From: JBCBDX01 sp038529265
GTDB lineage: Bacteria; Pseudomonadota; Alphaproteobacteria; Rhizobiales; Rhizobiaceae
NCBI GenBank assembly: GCA_038529265.1
Contig: JBCBDX010000004.1
Span: 124,001 to 188,000, forward strand
DNA: 64,000 bases
Direction: 5' to 3'
The position numbers and the translations under genes are program-made. Below are positions 8,060 to 14,850 of this stretch, piece by piece. The notes under the pieces were generated by a model. It did not search any database. It was not told the origin of the DNA and saw only the letters and a program-made list of their open reading frames with translations. The number at the start of each line of letters is the position of its first letter. The stretch's first letter is position 1.

Positions 8060-8932
8060 ATGCAAATTGAAATCAACCTTCTAAGATCCTTCGTCGCCAT
8101 CGCTGAGAACGGCAATTTTGTCAGCGCGGCAGAACGCGTTGCCAAAAGTCCCTCTTCCGTGACCATGCAAATTAAACGTCTTGAAGACATAATTGGAGAG
8201 CCGCTCTTCCATCGTGATGCACGGGCTACAACGCTAACCCGCACCGGTGAAAAGCTCCTGCCATATGCGCGCCGAATGCTGTCTGTGGAGGCAGACATTA
8301 CGTCTGCCTTCAAAAGTGGCGATATTTCTGGGGACGTGCATCTGGGTGTTCCAGACGACGTTGTGGAACGCTTTCCCATGCAAACACTGAGCATGATCAG
8401 AAACACCCACCCCAACCTGGTTTTGACCGTGAATGTCGACCATACACCTGCGCTCTTGAATAAAGTAGAGACAGGCGTGCTGGACTTGGCCGTCATCACT
8501 CACGCACCCTCCATTCCGGGTGTCGTCAAATGCGAACGGATATGGAAGGAACCGGAAGTATGGGCGACGTCAAAAACCGGCATTGCTTGGGAACGAACGC
8601 CGCTCCCCGTGATACTATGGGAAGAAGGCTGGGCCTGGTATAAGGACGCGATTGATGTTCTGGAAGAAGTCGACGCGCCTTATCAAATTGTCCTGCAATG
8701 CGAGAACATCGGCGCGCGTCGCAAGGCTATTCTCGCTGACCTCGGCATTGGCCCGCTACCCATCTCGCAGTTGGGCGATGATCTGATTGCGGCACCGAAT
8801 ATGCAGCACCTGTCACCACTTCCCGACTATGGTCTGGGGTTGAAATTACCAAAGCGACCTAACCCTGCAGTGCAGACCGTTGCCGACTACATACGATCAC
8901 ACTACGCAAACAGTGAGGCGATGCTCAGCTAG
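8060..8932 (+). CDS. LysR-family transcriptional regulator
   Basis: 290-residue LTTR. The winged helix-turn-helix occupies residues ~4-62 (NLLRSFVAIAENGNFVSAAE, then VTMQIKRLEDIIGEPLFHRD and LTRTGEKLLPYAR). The two-lobed effector domain follows from ~90. The Met/Gln-rich recognition helix (SSVTMQIKRLE) is typical of the LrhA/VtlR/LsrB side of the family. It diverges from a DUF1127 gene across a dyad-containing gap, an arrangement suggesting that it regulates that gene and itself. The inducer is unknown. A small gene with a structured leader lies 284 bp downstream and may belong to the same regulatory unit. Confidence 0.88.
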   Translation: MQIEINLLRSFVAIAENGNFVSAAERVAKSPSSVTMQIKRLEDIIGEPLFHRDARATTLTRTGEKLLPYARRMLSVEADITSAFKSGDISGDVHLGVPDDVVERFPMQTLSMIRNTHPNLVLTVNVDHTPALLNKVETGVLDLAVITHAPSIPGVVKCERIWKEPEVWATSKTGIAWERTPLPVILWEEGWAWYKDAIDVLEEVDAPYQIVLQCENIGARRKAILADLGIGPLPISQLGDDLIAAPNMQHLSPLPDYGLGLKLPKRPNPAVQTVADYIRSHYANSEAMLS

Positions 8933-8970
8933 GTATTTGCAAAGCATTTTTTAACCTTGTTAACCCGCAA

Positions 8971-9008
8971 TTGCGCATGTCGCAAAAAAAGACACGCAAC
9001 TTCGTTTT
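8971..9008 (+). terminator. Possible weak terminator after the LysR gene
   Basis: Imperfect stem TTGCG..TGTC / GACA.CGCAA around an A-rich loop, followed by CTTCGTTTTT. The stem has bulges and the T run is interrupted, so this is a weak candidate. It lies 38 bp past the LysR stop codon. Confidence 0.25.
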
Positions 9009-9108
9009 TGGGATCGTAATTGCAACACAACTCATCCATACGCGGGCAATGAGCCGCCGTAACGGGGGCGTATGATGACGGCAACGCAAATCGCCGCCAA
9101 CGCGCCCT

Positions 9109-9212
9109 TATAATAGCCGCCCACTCCTGCCAAATATCGGGTCCAAACCGATATCGGAATGGTTCGGTCGCGCCAAGGCTGCTCCGTGTGACATGGCAAA
9201 ACGCATGGAGTG
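9109..9212 (+). promoter_or_regulatory. Promoter -10 and structured 5' leader masking the Shine-Dalgarno of the 53-codon gene
   Basis: A perfect TATAAT (9109-9114) is followed by a leader of about 95 nt. At its predicted 5' end CACTCC (9122-9127) is exactly complementary to GGAGTG (9207-9212), which contains the Shine-Dalgarno of the small gene, and the adjoining TGCCA (9128-9132) is complementary to TGGCA (9194-9198). Between them lies a perfect hairpin ATATCGG-GTCCAAA-CCGATAT (9134-9154). No clear -35 is visible. A fold that hides the ribosome site, opened by temperature, an sRNA or a protein, is an inference from complementarity alone. Confidence 0.35.
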
Positions 9213-9216
9213 ATAA

Positions 9217-9378
9217 ATGTCTGTTTTCGCAAATTTCTTCCGAGTCGGTGTTTTCACAGCGGCATCTCCGATCAACGGTCGTAACCTGACAACCGATGCT
9301 GAGCGTGAACGCTTGGCACGTGCAATGCCAGGTGAATACGGCGCCCGCGTTGGTTCACGCTTTGGCCTAATGCTCTAA
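9217..9378 (+). CDS. Small basic protein of unknown function (53 aa)
   Basis: A 53-codon frame from ATG to TAA with a good ribosome site, GGAG six bases upstream. The product begins MSVFANFFRVGVFTAASPIN and ends YGARVGSRFGLML, with an Arg/Glu-rich middle (DAERERLARAMPGE). The N-terminal ~18 residues are amphipathic to hydrophobic and could contact the membrane; no cleavable signal peptide or known domain is recognised. The codon choice looks like that of ordinary neighbours, and the frame is not antisense to any gene. Its leader has striking structure (separate entry). Being too short for many gene callers it may be missed in annotations. I am fairly confident that it is translated, but its function is unknown. 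Confidence 0.6.
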   Translation: MSVFANFFRVGVFTAASPINGRNLTTDAERERLARAMPGEYGARVGSRFGLML

Positions 9379-9459
9379 ACCGAAGCCTACAGCTCATCCG
9401 TTGCAGATGCCCGCTGTGTCATTGTTGACGCAGCGGCTTCTTTGGTGTGCCGTACCCGG

Positions 9460-10173
9460 ATGATAAAAGCAGCCCTCTTTGATGTTTTTGGAACCTGTGT
9501 CGATTGGCGTTCAGGCGTAGCGGATTTTGTGCACCCGTTCTTGAATGATCGCGGGCTTAAGCCAAACCTTGCTGAGCAGATCACCGATGAATGGCGCAAA
9601 CAATATGATCCGTCGATGGCGCGTGTACGCGATGGGGAACGGTCATATGTGACGCTCGACATCATCCAGTTGGAAAATCTCGACACGGTGTTGGAACGTC
9701 TTGGCGTATCGAAGTCCTTTACCGCTGAAGATCGCAAACAGCTCAACGAAGCGTGGGAACATCTACCTGCTTGGCCTGACACCGTCGGTGCGCTTGCAAA
9801 TTTAAAACAGGAACTGCCAATAGCCGCCTGTTCCAACGGTTCAAAACCGATGATGGAGCGCTTGGCTTCGCATGCTGGTCTGTCTTGGAGCATGATTTGC
9901 GGCGCAGACACGGGAAAGAACTTCAAACCCCATCGCGATGTTTATCTCAATTCCTGCAAAGCGATGGGAACAAAGCCCGCCGAAACGATAATGGTTGCTT
10001 GCCATGCAGACGATCTGGATGCCGCAGCCGCGTTTGGCCTAAAGACCGCATATTTCCCGCGCCCGACGGAATGGGGAACTGCTGCCTTCGAGCCTGAACA
10101 AAATAGTGACCGGTTTGATTTCTCAGCAGCCACACTTTCCACGCTGATCGACGATATTTTGAAGCATACATGA
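9460..10173 (+). CDS. Haloacid dehalogenase, type II
   Basis: HAD-superfamily hydrolase of the (S)-2-haloacid dehalogenase group, which converts L-2-haloacids to D-2-hydroxyacids through an Asp ester intermediate. Motif I is IKAALFDVFGTCVDWRSG with the nucleophile Asp8; motif II is ACSNG; the conserved Lys region is KPHRDVYLNSCKAMG; motif IV is MVACHADDLDAAAAFGLKTAYFPRP, all in the dehalogenase-specific spacing. I chose the ATG giving MIKAALFD, the family N-terminus, although its ribosome site is poor; TTG and GTG codons lie just upstream. Members of this family also act on other small acids, so a natural halogenated substrate is not certain. The stop is 86 bp before the regulator gene. Confidence 0.85.
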   Translation: MIKAALFDVFGTCVDWRSGVADFVHPFLNDRGLKPNLAEQITDEWRKQYDPSMARVRDGERSYVTLDIIQLENLDTVLERLGVSKSFTAEDRKQLNEAWEHLPAWPDTVGALANLKQELPIAACSNGSKPMMERLASHAGLSWSMICGADTGKNFKPHRDVYLNSCKAMGTKPAETIMVACHADDLDAAAAFGLKTAYFPRPTEWGTAAFEPEQNSDRFDFSAATLSTLIDDILKHT

Positions 10174-10259
10174 CGATTTTACTTGCGGGCAAAATAGATC
10201 GCTGATTGGGTCTGCCCCGCACGCGATGCAACTCGGAGGTTTTGGCTTGGGAGGCCGGA

Positions 10260-11258
10260 TTGAAGTTCGCTGATCAACCGCTCAGATCGGTCGTGTTCCA
10301 CTTGGTGCCTGAGTTCACCATGATAGCTTTTGCGTCGGCGGTTGAAGCCATGCGTGCTGCCAATCGCATGCTTGGCTATCAGGCCTATGTGTGGCGCACA
10401 TCCAGTGCAGACGGCGCACCGGTAGAGGCATCCAGCGGCATAAGCGTCGCGGCGCAAACCTCAATCGAAGACGAACGGCGTATGATCAACGGTGCAGAGC
10501 GCCCAACGCTATATCTTGTTTGCGGTGGCACAAACATTGAGACCTATATTACCAAACAACTGACCGGAATCGTGCGCGAAGAACATATGCGCGGCATCGC
10601 TGTGGGTGGTCTTTGTACCGGTGCGTTTGTCGTCGCAGCAGCAGGCCTCCTAAGCGGCAAGCGCTGTGCGATCCACTGGGAGAATTTGCCCGGGTTTCAG
10701 GAACGATTTCCGAAGGCAGAGGTATTTGCCGATCTGTTTGAAATTGACGGTAGCATTCACACTTGCGCGGGCGGGACAGCCTCGATGGATATGATGTTAT
10801 CGCTAATTGCCGAAGACTTTGACGACGACATCGTCAATCGAATTTGCGAGCAGATGCTGACAGACCGCGTACGCTCATCGACCGACCGACAGCGCCTGCC
10901 GCTGAGAGCACGCCTCGGTGTCCAAAACGGGCGCGTACTTGAGATCATTGAGTTGATGGAAGCGCATCTGTCAGAACCGTTGTCACTGCTTGAAATCGCA
11001 GAGCACATCGGCATTTCAAGACGACAAATCGAGAGACTCTTCCGCCAGGAAATGGCCCGTTCCCCGGCACGATATTATCTGGAGGTACGGCTCGACCGCG
11101 CCCGCCACCTGTTGATTCAATCTTCGTTACCGGTGGTGGAAGTGGCGATAGCCTGCGGCTTTATTTCGGCGTCGCACTTTTCAAAATGTTATCGCGAGCT
11201 TTATCAAAAATCACCGCAGCAAGAACGCGCCGAACACAAGCAGTTGATGGGCGCTTAA
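10260..11258 (+). CDS. GlxA-family AraC-type regulator with DJ-1/PfpI-like domain
   Basis: The N-terminal ~190 residues form a class I glutamine amidotransferase-like sensor domain (RSVVFHLVPEFTMIAFASAV, later GGLCTGAFVVAAAGLL with the Cys at the nucleophile elbow). A double AraC helix-turn-helix fills the C-terminus (LSLLEIAEHIGISRRQIERLF and VVEVAIACGFISASHFSKCYR). Regulators of this architecture include GbdR, SouR and CdhR of Pseudomonas, which sense betaine, sarcosine and carnitine. With dimethylglycine dehydrogenase-like and sarcosine oxidase genes nearby, control of methylamine catabolism is a plausible role. The start is uncertain: I chose TTG behind GGGAGG; another TTG lies 18 bases upstream. 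The stop is 6 bp before tupA. Confidence 0.85.
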   Translation: MKFADQPLRSVVFHLVPEFTMIAFASAVEAMRAANRMLGYQAYVWRTSSADGAPVEASSGISVAAQTSIEDERRMINGAERPTLYLVCGGTNIETYITKQLTGIVREEHMRGIAVGGLCTGAFVVAAAGLLSGKRCAIHWENLPGFQERFPKAEVFADLFEIDGSIHTCAGGTASMDMMLSLIAEDFDDDIVNRICEQMLTDRVRSSTDRQRLPLRARLGVQNGRVLEIIELMEAHLSEPLSLLEIAEHIGISRRQIERLFRQEMARSPARYYLEVRLDRARHLLIQSSLPVVEVAIACGFISASHFSKCYRELYQKSPQQERAEHKQLMGA

Positions 11259-11264
11259 GAGACA

Positions 11265-12086
11265 ATGAACGGCATGGTTTTGCGTCTGCTTTTCGTGATC
11301 TTTGTTTTCGTGGCCGCCCAAACAGCGCTAGCGAATGACCAGCGGTTTGTGCTGGCGACCACGACATCGACGGAAAACTCTGGGCTGTTGGACGTGCTGG
11401 TCGAGCGATTTTATGAAGAAAGCGGCATTAAGGTCGATGTGGTTGCTGTTGGAACCGGCCAGGCTTTGGCATTGGGAAGACGTGGCGATGCAGCAGCGCT
11501 TTTGACCCACGACCGCGAAGGCGAAGAGGCCTTTGTTAGAAACGGCAATGGAGAAGACCGTCGTTTCATGATGCACAATGATTTTGTGCTAATTGGCCCG
11601 CGCGGCGACCCTGCGCAAATTGCCGGTGCCAGAGATGTGAAAGAGGCGCTCAGCCGCATTGCTGGGTCTAAAGCCGTGTTTCTGTCGCGCGGCGACGATA
11701 GCGGCACGCATCGCAAGGAGTTACGACTGTGGAAGGAAGCATCCTTGGACCATCGAGCTTTCGAAAGCTGGTACCGCGAAACGGGAGCCGGCATGGGACA
11801 AACCCTTCTAACAGCAATCGAAATGGCCGCATATACGCTCTCGGATCGAGGTACATGGATCAGTTTTGAGCGAAAGGGCGATCTGACTATCCTCGTGCAG
11901 GAGGAACCACCGCTGCTAAACCCCTATTCGAGCACATTGGTGAACCATACGGCTTTGACACCAACTGAGCGCAAAACAGCAATGCAATGGCACGAATGGA
12001 TTAGTGGACCAAACGGTCGAGCGGCAATCAACAGCTTCAAAGTTGATGGGCAGCAGCTCTTCTTTGCCGCCGATCCTGCAAGCTAG
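11265..12086 (+). CDS. tupA: Tungstate ABC transporter, periplasmic binding protein
   Basis: Extracytoplasmic tungstate-binding protein of the TupA group. A Sec signal peptide covers residues ~1-23 (LRLLFVIFVFVAAQTALA). The mature protein opens with FVLATTTSTENSGLLD, the oxyanion-binding TTTS motif, and carries VGTGQALALGRRGD, LLTHDREGE and SRGDDSGTH, all hallmark TupA/WtpA-like binding segments. 273 residues is the usual size. It starts 6 bp after the GlxA-type gene, so it may be read through from it. The permease gene tupB lies on the other strand and overlaps by 4 bp at the stops. No ATPase gene is nearby. Tungstate or molybdate would serve W/Mo enzymes such as formate dehydrogenases. Confidence 0.88.
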   Translation: MNGMVLRLLFVIFVFVAAQTALANDQRFVLATTTSTENSGLLDVLVERFYEESGIKVDVVAVGTGQALALGRRGDAAALLTHDREGEEAFVRNGNGEDRRFMMHNDFVLIGPRGDPAQIAGARDVKEALSRIAGSKAVFLSRGDDSGTHRKELRLWKEASLDHRAFESWYRETGAGMGQTLLTAIEMAAYTLSDRGTWISFERKGDLTILVQEEPPLLNPYSSTLVNHTALTPTERKTAMQWHEWISGPNGRAAINSFKVDGQQLFFAADPAS

Positions 12087-12739
12087 ACCCGATCCACACG
12101 CCCTTGAGCGATCAGCCATGTCGTGAGCGTGACAGCAAACGATATCGCAAGCAGAACAAGCCCCAACGCGACGGCAAATGAGAAATTACCCTGCCGTGTT
12201 TCCAACGTGATAGCCGTCGTCATGACGCGGGTGGCGCCCTTGATGTTTCCACCAACAATCATGACCGCACCAACCTCTGAAATGGCACGACCAAAGGCGA
12301 CAAGAAAAGCCATGATGATACCGGCGCGCGCCATGCGCAAAAGGTGCAAGACCTGCTTCCAGCGCTCGCGAATATCCAAACGCAGCGCTTCACCGTAATC
12401 GTTCCATGGTTCGGCACAGGCGCGGTAAGCAAACACCGTGACCACCGGTAACGTGATCATTGCCTGCGCCACAATAATCGCAGACGGCGTGAACAGGAGT
12501 TCCAAGGCACCCAATGGGCCGGAGCGGGACAGCAGCATATAGACAAGAAGGCCAACTACGACCGTTGGCACCGCAAGTAGCGTTGAAAAAAACGCGAGCC
12601 AGATACGACGTCTTTTGTCGGCCTGCATGCACATCCAAGCGCCTGTAGGCGCGCCAATTGCCAGCCCAATTAGTGCCGCAACAATGCTTACCCTCAGGGA
12701 CAGCCAAACAACGCCGATGATGTCAGGGTCAAAACTCAT
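12083..12739 (-). CDS. tupB: Tungstate ABC transporter permease
   Basis: Inner-membrane permease of 218 residues with about five hydrophobic segments and the ABC permease EAA-type loop (YGEALRLDIRERWKQVLHLLRMARAG followed by AFGRAISEVGAVMIVGGNI). The GRAISEVGAVMIVGGNI segment is characteristic of the tungstate/molybdate permease branch. It is convergent with tupA, sharing 4 bp. It may be last in a minus-strand transcript after the two DUF1194 genes (59-bp gap). In most bacteria tupA, tupB and tupC are adjacent and codirectional, so the split orientation and the absence of tupC in this window are unusual. Confidence 0.87.
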   Translation of the reverse strand: MSFDPDIIGVVWLSLRVSIVAALIGLAIGAPTGAWMCMQADKRRRIWLAFFSTLLAVPTVVVGLLVYMLLSRSGPLGALELLFTPSAIIVAQAMITLPVVTVFAYRACAEPWNDYGEALRLDIRERWKQVLHLLRMARAGIIMAFLVAFGRAISEVGAVMIVGGNIKGATRVMTTAITLETRQGNFSFAVALGLVLLAISFAVTLTTWLIAQGRVDRV

Positions 12740-12798
12740 GACTGACGCTTAGCGCAGGTTGAAAAGCCTCGCATCTGCAAATTGGCACAATGAGCTAT

Positions 12799-13620
12799 TT
12801 ACGGTCCGCCACGTTCACGCTCCCGCCTTCTCTTCTCGCCGATCAGGCAGTCTATGTCGGGTGCAGGAATTTCCAGAAACTGCGCGTTTGTAAAGGGTGG
12901 CCGGGGAGGATCGGAGGTGGCAAGTTCCAGAACAAGCTTGCGACGAACGGCACTGGCAAACTCTTCCCATTGCTTGACTGCAATCACGAAAGAGCCGGGC
13001 CCGCCAATGACACAGGCGCGAAAATAGGCTTCAAGATCGCCGGTATCACCAAATATCAGGCGTTCACGCCACGGTTCAGTCACCAATGGCAAGCCGTTGA
13101 TAACAACCCCGCGCGCAACCGCCGCATCGCGAGCACTTGGCACCAAGCCACCCTGATTGTTGGGACCGTCACCTGAAATATCGATGACCATACGCGCGCC
13201 TTCAAATATGTTGCTTTCCAACTGCTCAACACCGTAACCAATCGCACCGGTGATCGATGTGTTGCGCATGTTGGCAAGTCCGGCCGCCTCAAGACGATCT
13301 GAAAATGCAATCGCGTCAGCGGGTGTTTGAAGCCGGGTCCAAGGAACGATAACACGCTTTAAGTCATCACGCGCCCATTCAACATACATGACTGCCACAG
13401 CCCCGAGCAAACCACTGGATATGGCACTATGGACTTCGGAAGATCGAAACGCTTCTACATAGCCGCGGCGTTGCGTGCGCAGTTCGCCAAAATCCATGGA
13501 ACCGGAGACGTCAACTGCAATTACCAGTTCGACATCAACCTGCTCAGCGCTTGCCGGGAAACAGATCAACAACGTGAGTACAAAAAGGGAGCAGATAAAC
13601 GCGCGAAAATGCATGGCCAA
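12799..13620 (-). CDS. DUF1194 secreted von Willebrand A-like protein (copy 1)
   Basis: 273-residue exported protein: signal peptide ~1-25 ending PASA, then VDVELVIAVDVSGSM, the MIDAS metal-site motif of vWA domains, and later MVIDISGDGPNNQGG, a second MIDAS-like strand with conserved Asp. DUF1194 proteins are common in Rhizobiales and have no established function; vWA folds generally mediate metal-dependent protein contacts. A Cys pair (RACVIGG and DIDCLIG) may form a disulfide in the periplasm. The C-terminus is rich in Arg/Glu (GEKRRRERERGGP). It follows a paralogue 35 bp upstream in the same direction; the two are clearly duplicates. Confidence 0.82.
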   Translation of the reverse strand: MAMHFRAFICSLFVLTLLICFPASAEQVDVELVIAVDVSGSMDFGELRTQRRGYVEAFRSSEVHSAISSGLLGAVAVMYVEWARDDLKRVIVPWTRLQTPADAIAFSDRLEAAGLANMRNTSITGAIGYGVEQLESNIFEGARMVIDISGDGPNNQGGLVPSARDAAVARGVVINGLPLVTEPWRERLIFGDTGDLEAYFRACVIGGPGSFVIAVKQWEEFASAVRRKLVLELATSDPPRPPFTNAQFLEIPAPDIDCLIGEKRRRERERGGP

Positions 13621-13655
13621 TCAAGCGCAGCATTTTCGGCATTCATCAAGACACT

Positions 13656-14495
13656 TTATGGAACCGGGATACCAAGGACTTTTTTTCCAAGTGAGCAGTC
13701 GACAGTGGGGGGCGCAATATCAAGGAATTGCGCACGCACCACAGGTAAGCGTCTCGTGTCACGTGCCGGGCTCAAAGAGGCTACTTCCATAATAATTTTG
13801 CGTCGGACCGCGTCGGCAAAACCGTTCCAATTTGTGACGGGTATGAGAAATGACCCCGGACCACCGATAACGCAGAACTGATAATAGGTGTCCAGACTGA
13901 CCTCTGCGCCCTTGAAGCGAAAGCTCAAAGGATCGGTCATCAATGGCAGTCCGTTAATGATGATGCCTCGCGATACAGCTTCATCGCGCGCATGGGATGC
14001 CATGATACCTTGATTGTTCATACCATCGCCGGAAACGTCGATCACTTGCCGCATGCCGGTAAAGTGATTGCTTTCGAGACTAACCATCGCAGTCGTGATA
14101 GCACCCGAGATCGACGTGTAGTTCATATTGCCGCGCGGCGCGGATGCCAGACGATCAGCGAACTCATAAGCGTCGTCAGCATTTGCGATCTTCATCCAAG
14201 GGATGACATGCCGCTGCAAGTCTTCACCGGCCCACTCGACGTAGGTGACGGCAATGGCACCGATCAAACCTGCCTCAATGGCAGCGATCACCTGATCAGA
14301 CCGAAATGCTTTAGTGTAACCTTGACGTTGAATTCGAAGTTCGTGCTCGCTCATTGACCCTGAAACATCAACGGCAAGCACCAGTTCAACATCGACCTGT
14401 TCGGTTGCCTGTGCCGGACTTCCAGCCAAGACTCCCGATAACGCGACTGCGACACCTCCCACTAGCAGCGCGATCTTTTTGAGAAAGCGCGTCAT
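13656..14495 (-). CDS. DUF1194 secreted von Willebrand A-like protein (copy 2)
   Basis: 279-residue exported paralogue of the downstream gene. The signal peptide includes KKIALLVGGVAVALSGVL and ends near SPAQA; the vWA domain has LVLAVDVSGSM and VIDVSGDGMNNQGI (MIDAS residues), and the same Cys pair near the C-terminus (QFCVIGG, TVDCSLG). I chose the ATG directly before the signal peptide; a start 63 bases upstream would add a non-signal extension. No obvious ribosome site is visible. First gene of a probable DUF1194-DUF1194-tupB transcript. The function is not known, and the C-terminus differs from that of copy 1, so the duplicates have begun to diverge. Confidence 0.82.
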   Translation of the reverse strand: MTRFLKKIALLVGGVAVALSGVLAGSPAQATEQVDVELVLAVDVSGSMSEHELRIQRQGYTKAFRSDQVIAAIEAGLIGAIAVTYVEWAGEDLQRHVIPWMKIANADDAYEFADRLASAPRGNMNYTSISGAITTAMVSLESNHFTGMRQVIDVSGDGMNNQGIMASHARDEAVSRGIIINGLPLMTDPLSFRFKGAEVSLDTYYQFCVIGGPGSFLIPVTNWNGFADAVRRKIIMEVASLSPARDTRRLPVVRAQFLDIAPPTVDCSLGKKVLGIPVP

Positions 14496-14535
14496 AGTAT
14501 GACGATGGTCGGGACAAAGCGTTCGGTTGACAAGT

Positions 14536-14668
14536 CGAAATTTTGTGCACCGCAACATAGCAGGTGATGCAAGCGCTTTGGCGCTGGAAAAACATTAGCA
14601 TCTGCCAAGCATCAGGACCGCACAGTTTTTCTACATTTGCATCAATTGGACGAAATTTGTGCACCGCA
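14536..14668. repeat. Direct repeat pair in the 355-bp gap before the DMGDH-like gene
   Basis: The gene-free stretch 14496-14850 between divergent DUF1194 and flavoprotein genes contains CGAAATTTTGTGCACCGCA (14536-14554) and, about 115 bp on, CGAAATTTGTGCACCGCA (14651-14668), identical but for one T. Each contains the GTGCAC palindrome, and a TTGACA (or TTGGAC) precedes the repeat. They could be paired operators, for example for the GlxA-type regulator, or duplicated promoter elements. No gene or RNA is otherwise apparent in this gap. Confidence 0.45.
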
Positions 14669-14850
14669 TGATCGTCAATTAATCGCAATTATGTCCTGAT
14701 CGCCACGAATCGCGCCGGTATAACGAAGTAGCGCTCTGCCCCCCGACACCAGCCTGTCGTTGCCAGAACAGGGCGCATTGTCCCATTTCGCAATATGTGT
14801 GCATCGATTAGTGTCGCAAATGGGCAATAGCAAAAGAGCGAGTAGTAGCC

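Noticed and set aside
8933..9216. Possible AbcR-like sRNA next to the LysR gene
   Set aside because: In Sinorhizobium AbcR sRNAs lie beside lsrB, but here I see no clear pair of terminators with T runs in this gap; a covariance-model search would settle it.
9387..9926. 179-codon frame antisense to the haloacid dehalogenase
   Set aside because: Shadow of a conserved gene; translation is Ser/Arg-rich without domain features.
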